Shown: positions 1 to 9,310, counted from the first letter of the stretch. The stretch is DNA of 64,000 bases from Gordonia sp. ABSL11-1 (GCF_030315685.1 NZ_JASXSI010000019.1:34422-98421), one strand, 5' to 3'. Numbers and translations: made by a program. The notes: generated by a model not told the origin, from the sequence alone.

Positions 1-159
1 GGCCAGCACCTTGGCATTACGGGTCGCCGCGGCCGTCGACAGCAATGTGCCCCATAGCTGCTCCTCGGTGAGGGCGGTGGTCCGGCTGATCGAGCCGAGA
101 TTCAGCTTGAGATCCTTGGCGTACTCGGGAAGTGCGTCCTTCAGGTTGTCGATGCTCAT
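1..159 (-). CDS. ahpD: AhpD alkylhydroperoxidase, N-terminal part (runs off window)
   Basis: The 53 visible residues begin [20 protein letters not shown] and continue with an [17 protein letters not shown] segment, which matches the N-terminus of AhpD. In mycobacteria AhpD is the trimeric thiol reductant that, with lipoamide and Lpd/DlaT, recycles oxidised AhpC in the cytoplasm. The catalytic CxxC lies beyond the left edge, so activity cannot be judged. The ATG at 157-159 lies 11 bases after the ahpC stop, so ahpC-ahpD form one leftward operon, the usual arrangement. The identification rests on the start sequence plus context. Confidence 0.88.
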   Translation of the reverse strand, partial: MSIDNLKDALPEYAKDLKLNLGSISRTTALTEEQLWGTLLSTAAATRNAKVLA

Positions 160-170
160 GCGGTCTCCTC

Positions 171-758
171 TCAGACGCTCGCGGTGAGCAGTTCACCGGC
201 GTCGATGGTCGGGTCGCCCTTGCGCCAGTTGCAGGCGCAGAGTTCGTCGGACTGCAGCGCGTCGAGCACGCGCAGGACCTCGTCGACATTGCGGCCGACC
301 GATCCGGCGGTGACCGAGACGAACTGGATCTCATTATTGGGGTCGATGATGAAAGTGGCGCGGTCAGCGACCCCGTCGGCGTTGAGAACGCCTGCAGCGG
401 AGGCCAGTTCACGCTTGAGGTCGCTCAGCATCGGGAACGGCAGCGTCTTGAGGTCCTCATGCTGTGCGCGCCACTGGAAGTGCACGAACTCGTTGTCCAC
501 AGATGCGCCGAGAACCTGGGCGTCACGGTCGGCGAACTCGTCGTTGAGCTTGCCGAAGGCAGCGATCTCGGTCGGGCACACGAAGGTGAAGTCCTTCGGC
601 CAGAAGAAGACGATCCGCCACTTGCCGGGATGATCCTCGCTGGTGACCGTCGTGAAGTAGTCATCGGGCTGCTGTGCGTTCACCTTGGACAGATCGCCGC
701 CGATGACGGCGGTGAGATCGTAGGCGGGGAACTGATCGCCGATTGTGAGCAGAGCCAT
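171..758 (-). CDS. ahpC: AhpC alkyl hydroperoxide reductase (peroxiredoxin)
   Basis: A 195-residue typical 2-Cys peroxiredoxin that reduces hydrogen peroxide, organic peroxides and peroxynitrite in the cytoplasm. The peroxidatic cysteine is C61 in the motif [12 protein letters not shown]. Near residue 175 a CxC pair (ELCACNW) supplies the resolving cysteine, as in mycobacterial AhpC. The start is the ATG at 756-758, giving [11 protein letters not shown]; a longer in-frame reading adds 14 residues without homology, and a GAGGAG Shine-Dalgarno-like tract lies about 10 bases upstream of the chosen ATG. The gene is divergent from oxyR, whose operator-like repeats lie at 869-891, so OxyR control of ahpC is expected from the family, although the ahpC promoter itself is not clear by eye. 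Confidence 0.96.
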   Translation of the reverse strand: MALLTIGDQFPAYDLTAVIGGDLSKVNAQQPDDYFTTVTSEDHPGKWRIVFFWPKDFTFVCPTEIAAFGKLNDEFADRDAQVLGASVDNEFVHFQWRAQHEDLKTLPFPMLSDLKRELASAAGVLNADGVADRATFIIDPNNEIQFVSVTAGSVGRNVDEVLRVLDALQSDELCACNWRKGDPTIDAGELLTASV

Positions 759-868
759 GCGCTGTTTCGCTCCTCGTGGTGGTGTGGATCGGTACGTCAT
801 GTGCGCGAAGGAATTCGTCGTCAGACATGCACCATCGTGCCGGATTCTCGGCTAGAGCGAAACGTGAT

Positions 869-891
869 GATAGGCACTATATTGATAGGCA
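869..891. promoter_or_regulatory. OxyR operator-like repeat overlapping the oxyR -10 box
   Basis: GATAGGCA occurs twice, at 869-876 and 884-891, with a period of 15 bases. The first copy forms the short palindrome ATAGGCACTAT (870-880), which resembles the ATAG/CTAT elements of OxyR sites. The -10-like TATATT (878-883) lies inside it and ends 7 bases before the oxyR ATG, so oxyR is probably leaderless and autoregulated. This is inference from sequence alone. Confidence 0.5.
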
Positions 892-1838
892 TGCCCAATA
901 GAACTTATCAGCCGTCGGTGACCGGGCTCCGGGCTTTTGTCGCCATCGCGAAGCGACGCCACTTCGGTTCCGCCGCTGAGGATCTCGACCTGAGTCAGCC
1001 GACGTTGTCGCAGGCGCTGAGTGCTCTGGAGGCGGGACTCGGGATGCAATTGGTGGAGCGGACCACCCGGCGTGTCTTCGTGACTCCGGAAGGGGAGCGG
1101 TTGTTGCCCAAGGCGATCGCGGCAGTGGACGCGGTCGACGACCTCGTGGCCGAGGCCTCGGGCCGTGGCGATCCCTTGTCCGGTGGCCTACGACTGGGAC
1201 TCATTCCCACTGTGGCGCCGTATATCCTGCCGACAGTGCTGCGCGGCATCGGCGAGCGACTGCCGTCGCTGGAGCTGCAGATCATCGAGGATCAGACCGG
1301 CCGCCTGCTCCGTCAGTTGAGAGACGGATCACTCGATGTCGCGATCATGGCGTTGCCCACCGTCGAACGCGGATTGACCGAGATTCCCATGTACACCGAG
1401 GACTTCGTGCTCGCGCTGCCTGTCCGGCACCCGCTGGCCGGTCGTCGCCGGGTCGATCCGGCATCGTTGGCCGATCTGCCGCTGCTACTTCTCGATGAAG
1501 GACATTGCCTCCGAGATCAGGCGCTGGAGGTGTGCCGGTTGGCCGGCGTCGCTCCCGAACTCGGCCAGACACGGGCGGCGTCGCTGGCGACGGCGGTGCA
1601 ATGTGTGGAAGGCGGGCTGGGGGTGACGCTGATCCCGCAGACGGCGGTGGCAGCCGAGACCGACGGCGGATCACTCGCCACCGCCACGTTCGCGCGACCG
1701 CGCCCGGGCCGGCGGATCGGATTGGTGTTCCGCGAGTCGGCCGGCCGGTCGGATTCCTATCGGACCCTGGCCGGAGTGATCGCCGAGATCGTCGACGCGA
1801 CGGGCGACGTGCAGCGTGAACAGGGAATGAGGGAGTAG
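891..1838 (+). CDS. oxyR: OxyR hydrogen-peroxide sensor, LysR-type regulator
   Basis: A 315-residue LysR-type regulator: N-terminal winged helix ([20 protein letters not shown], then [13 protein letters not shown]) followed by a periplasmic-binding-like sensor domain. The sensor domain carries [11 protein letters not shown], two cysteines nine residues apart, the spacing expected for the OxyR redox pair. Start ATG 891 ([10 protein letters not shown]) matches OxyR proteins. An earlier in-frame ATG at 867 would place the operator-like repeats inside the gene and is less likely. No Shine-Dalgarno is seen, but TATATT ends 7 bases before the ATG, consistent with leaderless transcription. It is divergent from ahpC, its classical target. 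Unlike M. tuberculosis, where oxyR is a pseudogene, this copy is intact. Confidence 0.95.
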   Translation: MPNRTYQPSVTGLRAFVAIAKRRHFGSAAEDLDLSQPTLSQALSALEAGLGMQLVERTTRRVFVTPEGERLLPKAIAAVDAVDDLVAEASGRGDPLSGGLRLGLIPTVAPYILPTVLRGIGERLPSLELQIIEDQTGRLLRQLRDGSLDVAIMALPTVERGLTEIPMYTEDFVLALPVRHPLAGRRRVDPASLADLPLLLLDEGHCLRDQALEVCRLAGVAPELGQTRAASLATAVQCVEGGLGVTLIPQTAVAAETDGGSLATATFARPRPGRRIGLVFRESAGRSDSYRTLAGVIAEIVDATGDVQREQGMRE

Positions 1839-1879
1839 GGGGGTCCCGGCGTGAACCGTGAGCCGGCCCGGGGCCGAAC

Positions 1880-3982
1880 TCACCCGCGGGTGAGTGTCAT
1901 CTCCTCCCATTCGTCCAGGAGGCTGGAGTCGACCCCGCGGACCGCGTCGCCGAGCTGCTCGGTGATCTCGATGATCGCGGGCGTGCTCACCGTGTTCGGC
2001 AGCCCTTGCCGCAGAACGCGATAGCAGTCGGACAAGTAGCGCAGCACGACACCTTCGCTGCGTGCGAGGCCGTAGGCCGAGATGAGTTCGTTGAACGTCA
2101 TCGCGCGCTCGAGCATCTCGCGGAGCACAGATTTCGGCGACGGCGGATAGGACGACACCCACGGATGCCCGCGGCGATACACACCGTAGGCGAACTCGAT
2201 CTCCTCCGCGAGTGGCCGCGGCCAGGTGATCTCCTCGAGTCGGGCCATGCGTTCCTCGTATTCGACCCCGTCCGCCTTCATCTCGGCCAGCGCCGCATCA
2301 CGGGCGGCCTTGCGCTGCGCGAACACGAGTGGACGTGGATCCTCGAGGGTCGACTCGAGGATCGACACCACGTCCAGCGGATAGGTGGAGGAGTCGGGAT
2401 CGAGGATCTCGAACGCCGCGACGGCGAACGAGGAAAGTGGATTGGTGAGCGCGAAATTCTCGGGCATGTCCACCGACAACCGGACATTGCGGCCGTCCTC
2501 GTCGGGGGCGTCGAGCTGCACCACGATGCCCGATTCGCGGAGTCCGCGGTAGAGCTCGATCGTGTGTCGGATGTGACGCAGCTGGCGGTTGCGTGGCTCG
2601 TGACTCTCCTCGAGGAGATGCCGCATCGCGGCGAAGCAGTCACCAGGACGCGACAGCACCTCCATGAGGATGGCGGTGGTCATCCGGAAATGGGATCGCA
2701 GTGGCTCGTCGGGCGCGTCGATCAACTGGGTGAAGGTCTTCTCGCCCCACGACACGAAGCCCTCGGGGGGCTTCTTGCGTACCAGCTTTCGCAGCTTCTT
2801 CGGGTCGTCGCCCGCCTTGGCGACCGCCCGTGCGTTCTCGACGTCGTGTTCGGGGGCCTGTGCGACAACATAGCCGACGGTGTCGAATCCTGCCCGGCCC
2901 GCGCGGCCCGCGATCTGATGGAACTCGCGGGCCCGCAGACGGCGCACCCGGGTTCCGTCGTACTTGCTCAGCGAGGCGAACAGCACCGTGCGGATGGGGA
3001 CGTTGATGCCGACGCCGAGGGTGTCGGTCCCGGCGACCACCTTCAGCAGGCCCTGCTGGGCCAGTCGCTCCACGAGCCGTCGGTAGCGGGGCAGCATTCC
3101 GGCGTGGTGCACGCCGATCCCGGCACGCAGCAACTTCGACAGGGTGCCGCCGAACCCGGTGTGGAAACGGAAGTCGCCGATCGCGGCGGCGATCACCGCT
3201 CGCTCGGCCTTGTCCGTGATCTTCGCCGACAACAGTGCCTGCGCCCGCTCGACGGCGGCCGCCTGGGTGAAGTGGACGACGTAGATCGGGGCTCGGCCCG
3301 CGGTGATGAGTTCTTCGATCGTCTCGTGGACCGGGGTCATCGCGTAGCTGTGTTGGAGCGGCACCGGCCGTTCGGTGCCGGTGATCGCGCTCGTCGGACG
3401 ACCCGTCCGGCGGCCCAGGTCGTCGACGAAGAACGACACGTCGCCGAGTGTCGCCGACATCAGCAGGAACTGAGTGTGGGGGAGTTCGAGGATGGGAACC
3501 TGCCACGCCCAACCGCGATCGGGTTCACCGTAGTAGTGGAACTCGTCGGCGACGAGCATGCCGATGTCGCTGCGCGAACCGTCGCGCAGGGCGAGATTCG
3601 CGACGATCTCCGCCGTGGCACAGATGATCGGTGCGTCTGCGTTGACGGCCGCGTCGCCGGTGAGCAGTCCGACCTCCGCGGCCCCGAAGGTGGCGCACAG
3701 CTCGAAGAATTTTTCGCTGACCAGGGCCTTGATGGGCGCGGTGTAGAACGCGCGTTCGCCTCGACACCGCGCGAAGTAGATGGCCCCCGAGGCCACGAGG
3801 GACTTGCCCGACCCGGTCGGCGTCGCCAGGATCACGTTGCCGCCCGAGATCAGCTCGAGCAGCGACTCCTCTTGATGGGAGTAGAGCTCGATGCCGCGGT
3901 CTTTCCACCAGGACGTGAAGTTCGCGAATGCGGTGTCCTCGTCGGCGACCGGAGTCAGGTACGCCTCGCCCGCGGCGGTCAC
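1880..3982 (-). CDS. SF2 DEAD/DEAH-box helicase of the DUF3516 type
   Basis: A 700-residue ATP-dependent helicase. Walker A is ATPTGSGKS near residue 56, the DEAD-box variant is VADEFHYYGE, motif III is LLMSATLGD, and motif VI is QIAGRAGRAG, so both RecA folds are intact. The middle part resembles actinobacterial helicases that carry a C-terminal DUF3516 region and are distantly Ski2/HelY-like; substrate unknown. The protein stops shortly after the VDSSLLDEWEEM segment, where relatives, as I recall them, continue for over 100 residues, so the C-terminus looks short. The ATG overlaps the stop of the upstream PAC2 gene (ATGA, 3979-3982), implying translational coupling. It converges on oxyR with a 41-base gap. 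Confidence 0.85.
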   Translation of the reverse strand: MTAAGEAYLTPVADEDTAFANFTSWWKDRGIELYSHQEESLLELISGGNVILATPTGSGKSLVASGAIYFARCRGERAFYTAPIKALVSEKFFELCATFGAAEVGLLTGDAAVNADAPIICATAEIVANLALRDGSRSDIGMLVADEFHYYGEPDRGWAWQVPILELPHTQFLLMSATLGDVSFFVDDLGRRTGRPTSAITGTERPVPLQHSYAMTPVHETIEELITAGRAPIYVVHFTQAAAVERAQALLSAKITDKAERAVIAAAIGDFRFHTGFGGTLSKLLRAGIGVHHAGMLPRYRRLVERLAQQGLLKVVAGTDTLGVGINVPIRTVLFASLSKYDGTRVRRLRAREFHQIAGRAGRAGFDTVGYVVAQAPEHDVENARAVAKAGDDPKKLRKLVRKKPPEGFVSWGEKTFTQLIDAPDEPLRSHFRMTTAILMEVLSRPGDCFAAMRHLLEESHEPRNRQLRHIRHTIELYRGLRESGIVVQLDAPDEDGRNVRLSVDMPENFALTNPLSSFAVAAFEILDPDSSTYPLDVVSILESTLEDPRPLVFAQRKAARDAALAEMKADGVEYEERMARLEEITWPRPLAEEIEFAYGVYRRGHPWVSSYPPSPKSVLREMLERAMTFNELISAYGLARSEGVVLRYLSDCYRVLRQGLPNTVSTPAIIEITEQLGDAVRGVDSSLLDEWEEMTLTRG

Positions 3983-4986
3983 ATCGGTGATGGGGGACCG
4001 CCTGGTTCGTCCGGACCACCGTACGGACCGGTGCCGAACTGCCCGCCGTCCTCACCGCCGTCACGCATCTGCTCGGCCAGGAACTTCTCCAACTCGGCGC
4101 CGAGTTCCTCTCCGCTGGGCAGATCGGATTCGGCGGCGAGCAGTGACGCACGCTCTTCCTGGGCCTGGGTGAAGGTGTCGTATTGCGCCTCGAGCGCGGT
4201 GACGACCGACTCGATCTCCGCGTTTCCGGAGACCTCGGCATCGATCTGCGTCCGCACCTTGGCCGCCGCGTTGTCGAGCGCCGTGATCGGCAGTTCGAGG
4301 CCGGTGAGTTCACCGACGGCGCCGAGCAGCCGTGCCGATGCCGCGGGGTAGTCGGCCTGCGACAGATAGTGCGGCACGTGCACCGACAGCCCGGCAGCGC
4401 GGTAATCGTGCTCGCTCATCCGCAGTTCGAGGAGCATCGACGCGCTGGCCGGCAGCCTCATCGCCGATCCCCAGCGCGGGAGATCGCCGAGACGCTCCGG
4501 GTCGCTGCCGTGAGCGGTGATCGAGGGCGGGCGGGTGTGGGGGACCGCCATGGGGATGGCGTTGAGTCCGATCACGTCGGTGACGCCGAAGCGCTCGGCG
4601 AGACCACGGACAGCCTCAACGAACTGTTCCCAGCGCAGATCGGGTTCCGATCCGGCGAGCAGCAGGAACGGTCGCCCGGCCGTGTCTCGGATGGCGTGCA
4701 TGGTCAGCGACGGCATCTCGACGTCGGTGAACGTGTCGCCGTTGAAGCTGATGGTGGGCCGACGCGAGCGATAATCGATCAGTTCGTCGCTGGAGAACGT
4801 GGCCACCAGTTCGGAGTCCAGCGCATCCCGCAGATGCTGGGCGGCGAGCGCGACCGCATGGCCGGCGTCGGCAAACCCGTTCAGTGCGTGGACCAGCACG
4901 GGGCCGGTGCCCTCGTGGTCGGTGACCTGGGGTGCGGGGAACTCGAGTGAGTACAGCGAACTGCGCTCGACGGACTTGTCGTCCAT
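3979..4986 (-). CDS. PAC2-family protein (proteasome-assembly-chaperone fold)
   Basis: A 335-residue member of the actinobacterial PAC2 family (Rv2125 type). The N-terminal half holds the family signatures LVHALNGFADAGHAVALAA, DELIDYRSRRPTISF and FLLLAGSEPDLRWEQF. The C-terminal 90 residues are charged and helical and end in a Gly/Pro-rich tail. The family is named for a eukaryotic proteasome assembly chaperone, but its bacterial role is not established. A GAGGAGGG ribosome site lies about 9 bases before the ATG at 4984-4986. The gene overlaps the downstream helicase by four bases, and the pair is probably one operon. Confidence 0.85.
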   Translation of the reverse strand: MDDKSVERSSLYSLEFPAPQVTDHEGTGPVLVHALNGFADAGHAVALAAQHLRDALDSELVATFSSDELIDYRSRRPTISFNGDTFTDVEMPSLTMHAIRDTAGRPFLLLAGSEPDLRWEQFVEAVRGLAERFGVTDVIGLNAIPMAVPHTRPPSITAHGSDPERLGDLPRWGSAMRLPASASMLLELRMSEHDYRAAGLSVHVPHYLSQADYPAASARLLGAVGELTGLELPITALDNAAAKVRTQIDAEVSGNAEIESVVTALEAQYDTFTQAQEERASLLAAESDLPSGEELGAELEKFLAEQMRDGGEDGGQFGTGPYGGPDEPGGPPSPM

Positions 4987-5189
4987 GAGTCGTCCCTCCT
5001 CGTGTCGTGTGGAGAAGATTGTCCCGCATCAGAGCGGTCCGGGGCCAATTCCCCCGGTCCATGCGGTATCGATCGGTTCAACAACGTCCGGCGGGGGTCG
5101 ATTCCCGCCGGTGTGGTTGCCCTCGGGCGGAGATGCCGCCGGGTGTCGGTGCGCGAGATGGCCGAGGCGCGGTGGCACAGTGGAACCTT

Positions 5190-5879
5190 GTGACCGGAAC
5201 AGAACGCCCCAGAGCGCGTCGGGGAGTCGCTCTCGTGCCGTTCGTGGTCGCCGCACTGTGGACTGCACTGTCCGGGTGCAGTGTCGACGGGCAGGCCACG
5301 GCCGGGGCGGGCGATCTCGCGGAGAACGCCGTGTCGTCCAGCGCCTTCCCGGCGGGCACCGCTACCCGCGTTCCGGCCGCCGCGGTGCCCGGGGCGCTCG
5401 CCGACCTCGCCGGACGCCCGCTGAACGGCTCGGTGAGCCCCGCCGACTGCACACCCGTCGCCATCCCGTCCGACGGCGCGGTCGTGCTGGTGGGTCCGTC
5501 GCCGACGACCCCGACGGCGACGTTCACCTCGGCGGTCGCCCATGCCGCGAATTCTGTCGACGATGTGACCGAACTCGCAGGCCGCTGCCCGCACACGACG
5601 TCGGGCTCAGTGCCCACCGCCGCGTCGGCGGTGAGCACCGAGGTCGTCCCGGCGCCCGGCCGTGACTCGGTGCAGACCGGGGCGATCGAACGCACCATCA
5701 CCACGGGTGGGCCGGGTGCGCCGCCGATGATCACGTCGACGACGACCCTGATGGCTCAACGTGAGGGAGTCCGGGTGCTCGTCGAGTACCGCCGGCAGGG
5801 CGGCGGGGCGATGACACCCGAGACCGGAGCACAGCTCGATGCGTTGTTCGACGACGCGGTCGACGCCGCTTTCGGCTGA
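5190..5879 (+). CDS. Secreted lipoprotein, sensor-like (possibly DUF5642 type)
   Basis: A 229-residue exported protein. The chosen GTG at 5190 gives VTGTERPRARRGVALVPF, a basic n-region and hydrophobic stretch ending in the lipobox LSGC (Cys about residue 31), so it should be lipid-anchored outside the membrane. The mature part has ADCTP, two further cysteines (one in GRCPHT) and a closing ALFDDAVDAAFG helix, reminiscent of mycobacterial lipoproteins with sensor/DUF5642-like domains. No enzymatic motif is visible. A longer reading from 5007 adds 61 arginine-rich residues that would bury the signal peptide, so it was not used. It stands alone between the leftward PAC2 gene and the DUF4192 gene. 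Confidence 0.65.
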   Translation: MTGTERPRARRGVALVPFVVAALWTALSGCSVDGQATAGAGDLAENAVSSSAFPAGTATRVPAAAVPGALADLAGRPLNGSVSPADCTPVAIPSDGAVVLVGPSPTTPTATFTSAVAHAANSVDDVTELAGRCPHTTSGSVPTAASAVSTEVVPAPGRDSVQTGAIERTITTGGPGAPPMITSTTTLMAQREGVRVLVEYRRQGGGAMTPETGAQLDALFDDAVDAAFG

Positions 5880-6006
5880 GAATCCCGCGCTCATCCGGCG
5901 CATCGACGCAGGTGGATCTGTGGATGGTGCGGGATCTGTGCACAACCCGGTTCGCCGACGGGTCTGCGAGCGTTGACGTGGCAGGCCCCCACGCCACGAT
6001 TCGGGC

Positions 6007-7155
6007 ATGTCACCCATTCCCAGTGCTCGCCCGCTGTCCCCGACCGGCCTGCTCACCGCTGTGCCGGGTCTGCTCGGATTCATCCCCGACCGCTCGATCG
6101 TCGTCCTGGCGTTCGGCGACGACCCACGCATCGTGCGGACAGCGATGCGCCATGACCTCGTCTTCGACGACGACGGTGAGCTGGTACCGGCCCTTGCCGA
6201 GCTGTTCAGCAGCCTCGCCGAGGTGTGTGTACGCAACGAGGTGCGCGCGGCCGTGCTCGTGATCGTCGACGACAGGTTCCCCGCAGCCGACCTGAGATAT
6301 CGGCGGGTATGTGGGATCGCCGATCGTCGGTTCTCCGAGATCGGTGGAATCGCAACAGGTTTCGTGATTCCTGAGTTCACAGAGGGCGGTCGTTGGCTCA
6401 CTGTCTGGGAGGCCGGCCGCGACCCGCTCGTCCACGGTTCGATCATCCCGATCGCCCGCGACGCCCCGACGCGTGGACGTCTCGGCGATCCGCAGTCAAG
6501 TCCGACCGCACTCCAGCGAGCCGTCCGGACGGGGCACGGTGTGCTCGCCCGCCGATCAGACATGGAGGCGATGCTGGCCCCGCTCGACCACTGCGCCGGA
6601 CCACATCTCGACGAGGTGGACCACGGTGCATCGGCCGGCGTGGACCAGATGGACACCGCGGACGAAACGGACGAGACGGACGACGCGTCGCTACTGCGCG
6701 CCGTCGTCCATCAGGTGATCGTGGCCTCGGGACCGCGACGACCGGATGAGGCGGCGGATCTCGACTGTGCGGAGGTGACCCGGCTGGGCGTCGCCCTGAC
6801 GCGACTGCCGGTCCGGGACGCTGCACTCAGTTTCGCGGTCACGGATCTGCGCGGGGCCGCGGAGTCGCTCTGGCGTGAACTCGCCCGACGGCTCCGCGGT
6901 CCAGCACAGGCCAGTGCGGCGACGATGCTGGCGCACCTGCACTACATCAACGGGGAGGGCGGGCATGCGGGTGTGGCACTCGATCACGCGTTGCGCGCCG
7001 ATCCCCATTGGTCGTTGGCGACCCTGCTCGACAGCGCGCTGCGGGGCGGACTGGCACCACATCTGCTACACGACATGATCGACGACTGCTATGACGTCGC
7101 GGAGCGGCTCGGTGTGCCGCTGCCGGCGCCGACCCTCGAACGTGACGCCGGGTGA
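6007..7155 (+). CDS. DUF4192 protein
   Basis: A 382-residue actinobacterial DUF4192 protein of unknown function. The diagnostic N-terminus is visible: GLLTAVPGLLGFIPDRSIVV, followed by VVLAF and further on AAVLVIVDD. The middle has an acidic linker (about residues 205-225, DQMDTADETDETDDAS). The C-terminal half is helical and alpha/TPR-like (DGALL-type helices, SAATMLAHLHYINGEG). No signal peptide or catalytic motif is seen. The ATG at 6007 has no ribosome site; a CACGAT hexamer ends 6 bases before it, so it may be leaderless. It converges on ideR, only 10 bases away. Confidence 0.88.
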   Translation: MSPIPSARPLSPTGLLTAVPGLLGFIPDRSIVVLAFGDDPRIVRTAMRHDLVFDDDGELVPALAELFSSLAEVCVRNEVRAAVLVIVDDRFPAADLRYRRVCGIADRRFSEIGGIATGFVIPEFTEGGRWLTVWEAGRDPLVHGSIIPIARDAPTRGRLGDPQSSPTALQRAVRTGHGVLARRSDMEAMLAPLDHCAGPHLDEVDHGASAGVDQMDTADETDETDDASLLRAVVHQVIVASGPRRPDEAADLDCAEVTRLGVALTRLPVRDAALSFAVTDLRGAAESLWRELARRLRGPAQASAATMLAHLHYINGEGGHAGVALDHALRADPHWSLATLLDSALRGGLAPHLLHDMIDDCYDVAERLGVPLPAPTLERDAG

Positions 7156-7165
7156 CGGCGGTGGA

Positions 7166-7849
7166 TCAGACCTTCTCCACGAACACCGAGTGCGCCATCT
7201 CGTCCGACAGTTCGAGACCGTCGTGCCCGGGGGAACTCAGGACGGCCTTGCCCGGTGCGAGGGTGACCGTGACACGGGCGTTGGGCACCACACCGGCGTC
7301 GCGCAGCTCGCTGATGAGCGCGTGATCGGACTGGGCGTGCTCGGACAGGCGGCGCACGATGACGACGACCGGATCCCCCTGCGGGAGATCGGAGAGACGT
7401 GTCGCGCTGCCGCCGAGGGGGGCCTGCTGGGCGCCGAGCAGTTCGAGACCGGGGATCGGGTTGCCGTAGGGGGATGTCGTCGGGTTGTCGAGGACGGTGA
7501 GCAGACGACGCTCCACGTTCTCGCTCATGACGTGCTCCCAACGGCAGGCCTCCTCATGGACCTCGTCCCAGGGCATCCCGATGACGTCGACGAGCAGTCG
7601 CTCGGCCAGCCGATGCTTGCGCATGACCGCGATCGCGAGTTCACGGCCCTTGTCGGTCAGCTCGAGGTGCCGGTCACCGGCGACGTGGAGCAGACCGTCT
7701 CGTTCCATCCGCGCCACCGTCTGCGACACGGTCGGACCGCTCTGCTCCAACCGTTCGGCGATACGCGCGCGGAGAGGGATGATCCCTTCCTCTTCGAGGT
7801 CATAGATCGTCCGCAGGTACATCTCGGTGGTGTCGACAAGATCGTTCAC
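7166..7849 (-). CDS. ideR: IdeR iron-dependent repressor (DtxR family)
   Basis: A 227-residue DtxR/IdeR regulator that binds Fe(II) and represses siderophore and iron-uptake genes. Domain order: winged-helix DNA-binding (VDTTEMYLRTIYDLEEEG, then RIAERLEQSGPTVSQTVARM), metal-binding dimerisation domain (HRLAERLLVDVIGMPWDEVH, then ACRWEHVMS with the conserved Cys-His), and a C-terminal SH3-like domain. The start GTG at 7847-7849 (VNDLVDTTEM) matches IdeR proteins; a longer reading to 8125 crosses into acuC and is rejected. In M. tuberculosis ideR follows sigB directly; here the two are separated by the acuC-pat pair. Confidence 0.96.
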   Translation of the reverse strand: MNDLVDTTEMYLRTIYDLEEEGIIPLRARIAERLEQSGPTVSQTVARMERDGLLHVAGDRHLELTDKGRELAIAVMRKHRLAERLLVDVIGMPWDEVHEEACRWEHVMSENVERRLLTVLDNPTTSPYGNPIPGLELLGAQQAPLGGSATRLSDLPQGDPVVVIVRRLSEHAQSDHALISELRDAGVVPNARVTVTLAPGKAVLSSPGHDGLELSDEMAHSVFVEKV

Positions 7850-8032
7850 TGTGCGCAGTCCCTTCGTCTGTGCCCAAGGGTACCTTGACCAGCACCTGGC
7901 ATTCGCTGCCCGCGTGTCGTCGCGTCGGTTGAAATGTCGGAATCCGCGGCCCGTGCTGCCGGTGGCGCCCGGAGACGCGCCGGTCCACGGTGGGGCGGAC
8001 GGTGAAGCACGTCGGTGCGTCCGGGGACGCAC

Positions 8033-8045
8033 TAGCCTGGGGTCG
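8033..8045 (+). promoter_or_regulatory. -10 box TAGCCT predicting a leaderless acuC transcript
   Basis: TAGCCT at 8033-8038 fits the actinobacterial TANNNT -10 pattern and ends exactly 6 bases before the acuC GTG at 8045. No Shine-Dalgarno is present, so transcription probably starts on the start codon. Confidence 0.5.
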
Positions 8046-9310
8046 TGACGCGGACAAGGGGCGACGAGGCGGCAGCGGTCATCTGGAGCGAGGATTTCCT
8101 GTCCTACAAGTGGGCGCACACCCACCCGATGAACCCGGTTCGGCTGGCCCTGACCATGACGCTCGCGCAGAGTCTCGGTGTCCTCGACGGCGTCGACAGT
8201 CGGGCGCCCCTCGAGATCGACGACTCAGCGCTGACCGTCGTCCATTCGACCGACTACATCGACGCGGTCCGCGCCGTCGGTTCGGGTACCGCGTCACTCT
8301 CCGGGCCGTTGCTCGAGCGCCTCTTCGGACTCGGTGACGCCGACAACCCGGTGTTCGACGGCATGCACGAGGCGGCGCGACTTCTGGTCGGCGGCACACT
8401 GGCCGCCGCACAGGCGGTCGGATCGGGCTCGGTGCGTCGGGCCGTGAACATCAGCGGGGGGATGCACCACGCGATGCGCGCCCGAGCCGCCGGGTTCTGC
8501 ATCTACAACGACTGTGCGATCGCGATCGACTGGTTGCTGGACAACGGATTCGACCGGATCGCCTACCTCGACATCGATGCGCATCACGGCGACGGTGTGC
8601 AGGCTGCGTTCGCCGCCGATCCTCGCGTGCTGACGGTGTCGCTGCACCAGCACCCGGCGACGCTGTGGCCGGGCACGGGCTGGCCCACCGAGGTCGGAGA
8701 CGACGCCGGACAGGGCACCGCGGTCAATCTGCCGCTCATGCCCGACGTCACCGACCGTCTCTGGCTGCGGGCGTTCCATGCGGTCGTGCCATCGGTGCTC
8801 GAGCAGTTCCGCCCCCAGATCCTGATCAGCCAGTGCGGCGTGGACAGTCACCGCGCCGACCCGCTCACCGATCTCGCGCTCACCGTCGACGGGCAGCGGG
8901 CGGCCATGCAGGCCATGCGTGGTTTCGCCGAGAAGTACTGCGACGGGCGCTGGATCGCCGTCGGCGGCGGCGGTTACGGTGTCGTCAACGTCGTGCCGCG
9001 CAGTTGGGCGCACCTGCTCGCCATCGTCCTCGACCGTGACGTCGACGTCGACACGGAGGTCGACGACTCCTGGTGTGCCACCGCCGAACAGATCGCCGAG
9101 CAGGTGCACTCGGAGTACGCCCATTCACCCGTCGCCGTCATGGGTGACGGGGGCGACGTGGACTTCGTGGCCTGGGACGGGGACACTGGTCAGCCGCCGC
9201 CCGAGGGGATCAGCGATTCCGCGCAACGCCAGACCGACCGGGCCATCCTGGCCACCCGTCGTGCGGTGTATCCGCTGCACGGTCTCGATCCGGAGGACCC
9301 GCGTGACTGA
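8045..9310 (+). CDS. acuC: AcuC-like protein deacetylase (class II HDAC fold)
   Basis: A 421-residue zinc-dependent deacetylase of the AcuC/HDAC family. Visible active-site signatures are ISGGMHHAM (catalytic histidines), DIDAHHGDGVQ (zinc Asp and His), SQCGVDSHRADP (zinc Asp) and GGGGYG. Family members remove acetyl groups from lysines of metabolic enzymes such as acetyl-CoA synthetase. The last 8 bases overlap the start of the downstream Pat-like acetyltransferase, so writer and eraser of acetylation are translationally coupled. GTG 8045 is chosen because a -10-like TAGCCT lies 6 bases upstream and the protein begins in the right place relative to WSEDFLSYKW. The final 45 residues are a family-poor tail. 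Confidence 0.9.
   Translation: MTRTRGDEAAAVIWSEDFLSYKWAHTHPMNPVRLALTMTLAQSLGVLDGVDSRAPLEIDDSALTVVHSTDYIDAVRAVGSGTASLSGPLLERLFGLGDADNPVFDGMHEAARLLVGGTLAAAQAVGSGSVRRAVNISGGMHHAMRARAAGFCIYNDCAIAIDWLLDNGFDRIAYLDIDAHHGDGVQAAFAADPRVLTVSLHQHPATLWPGTGWPTEVGDDAGQGTAVNLPLMPDVTDRLWLRAFHAVVPSVLEQFRPQILISQCGVDSHRADPLTDLALTVDGQRAAMQAMRGFAEKYCDGRWIAVGGGGYGVVNVVPRSWAHLLAIVLDRDVDVDTEVDDSWCATAEQIAEQVHSEYAHSPVAVMGDGGDVDFVAWDGDTGQPPPEGISDSAQRQTDRAILATRRAVYPLHGLDPEDPRD

Noticed and set aside
2006..4351. A 781-codon open frame on the plus strand across the helicase/PAC2 region
   Set aside because: It is the GC-rich antisense shadow of two clear leftward genes; its translation is Arg/His/Gly-rich with no family features. 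The same applies to other long antisense frames, for example 10344-12185, 30321-32921 and 41938-43887.
8919..9302. Extended N-terminus for the Pat-like gene reading through acuC
   Set aside because: The extra residues are the out-of-frame shadow of the acuC C-terminus; the GTG at 9303 begins directly before the GNAT domain.
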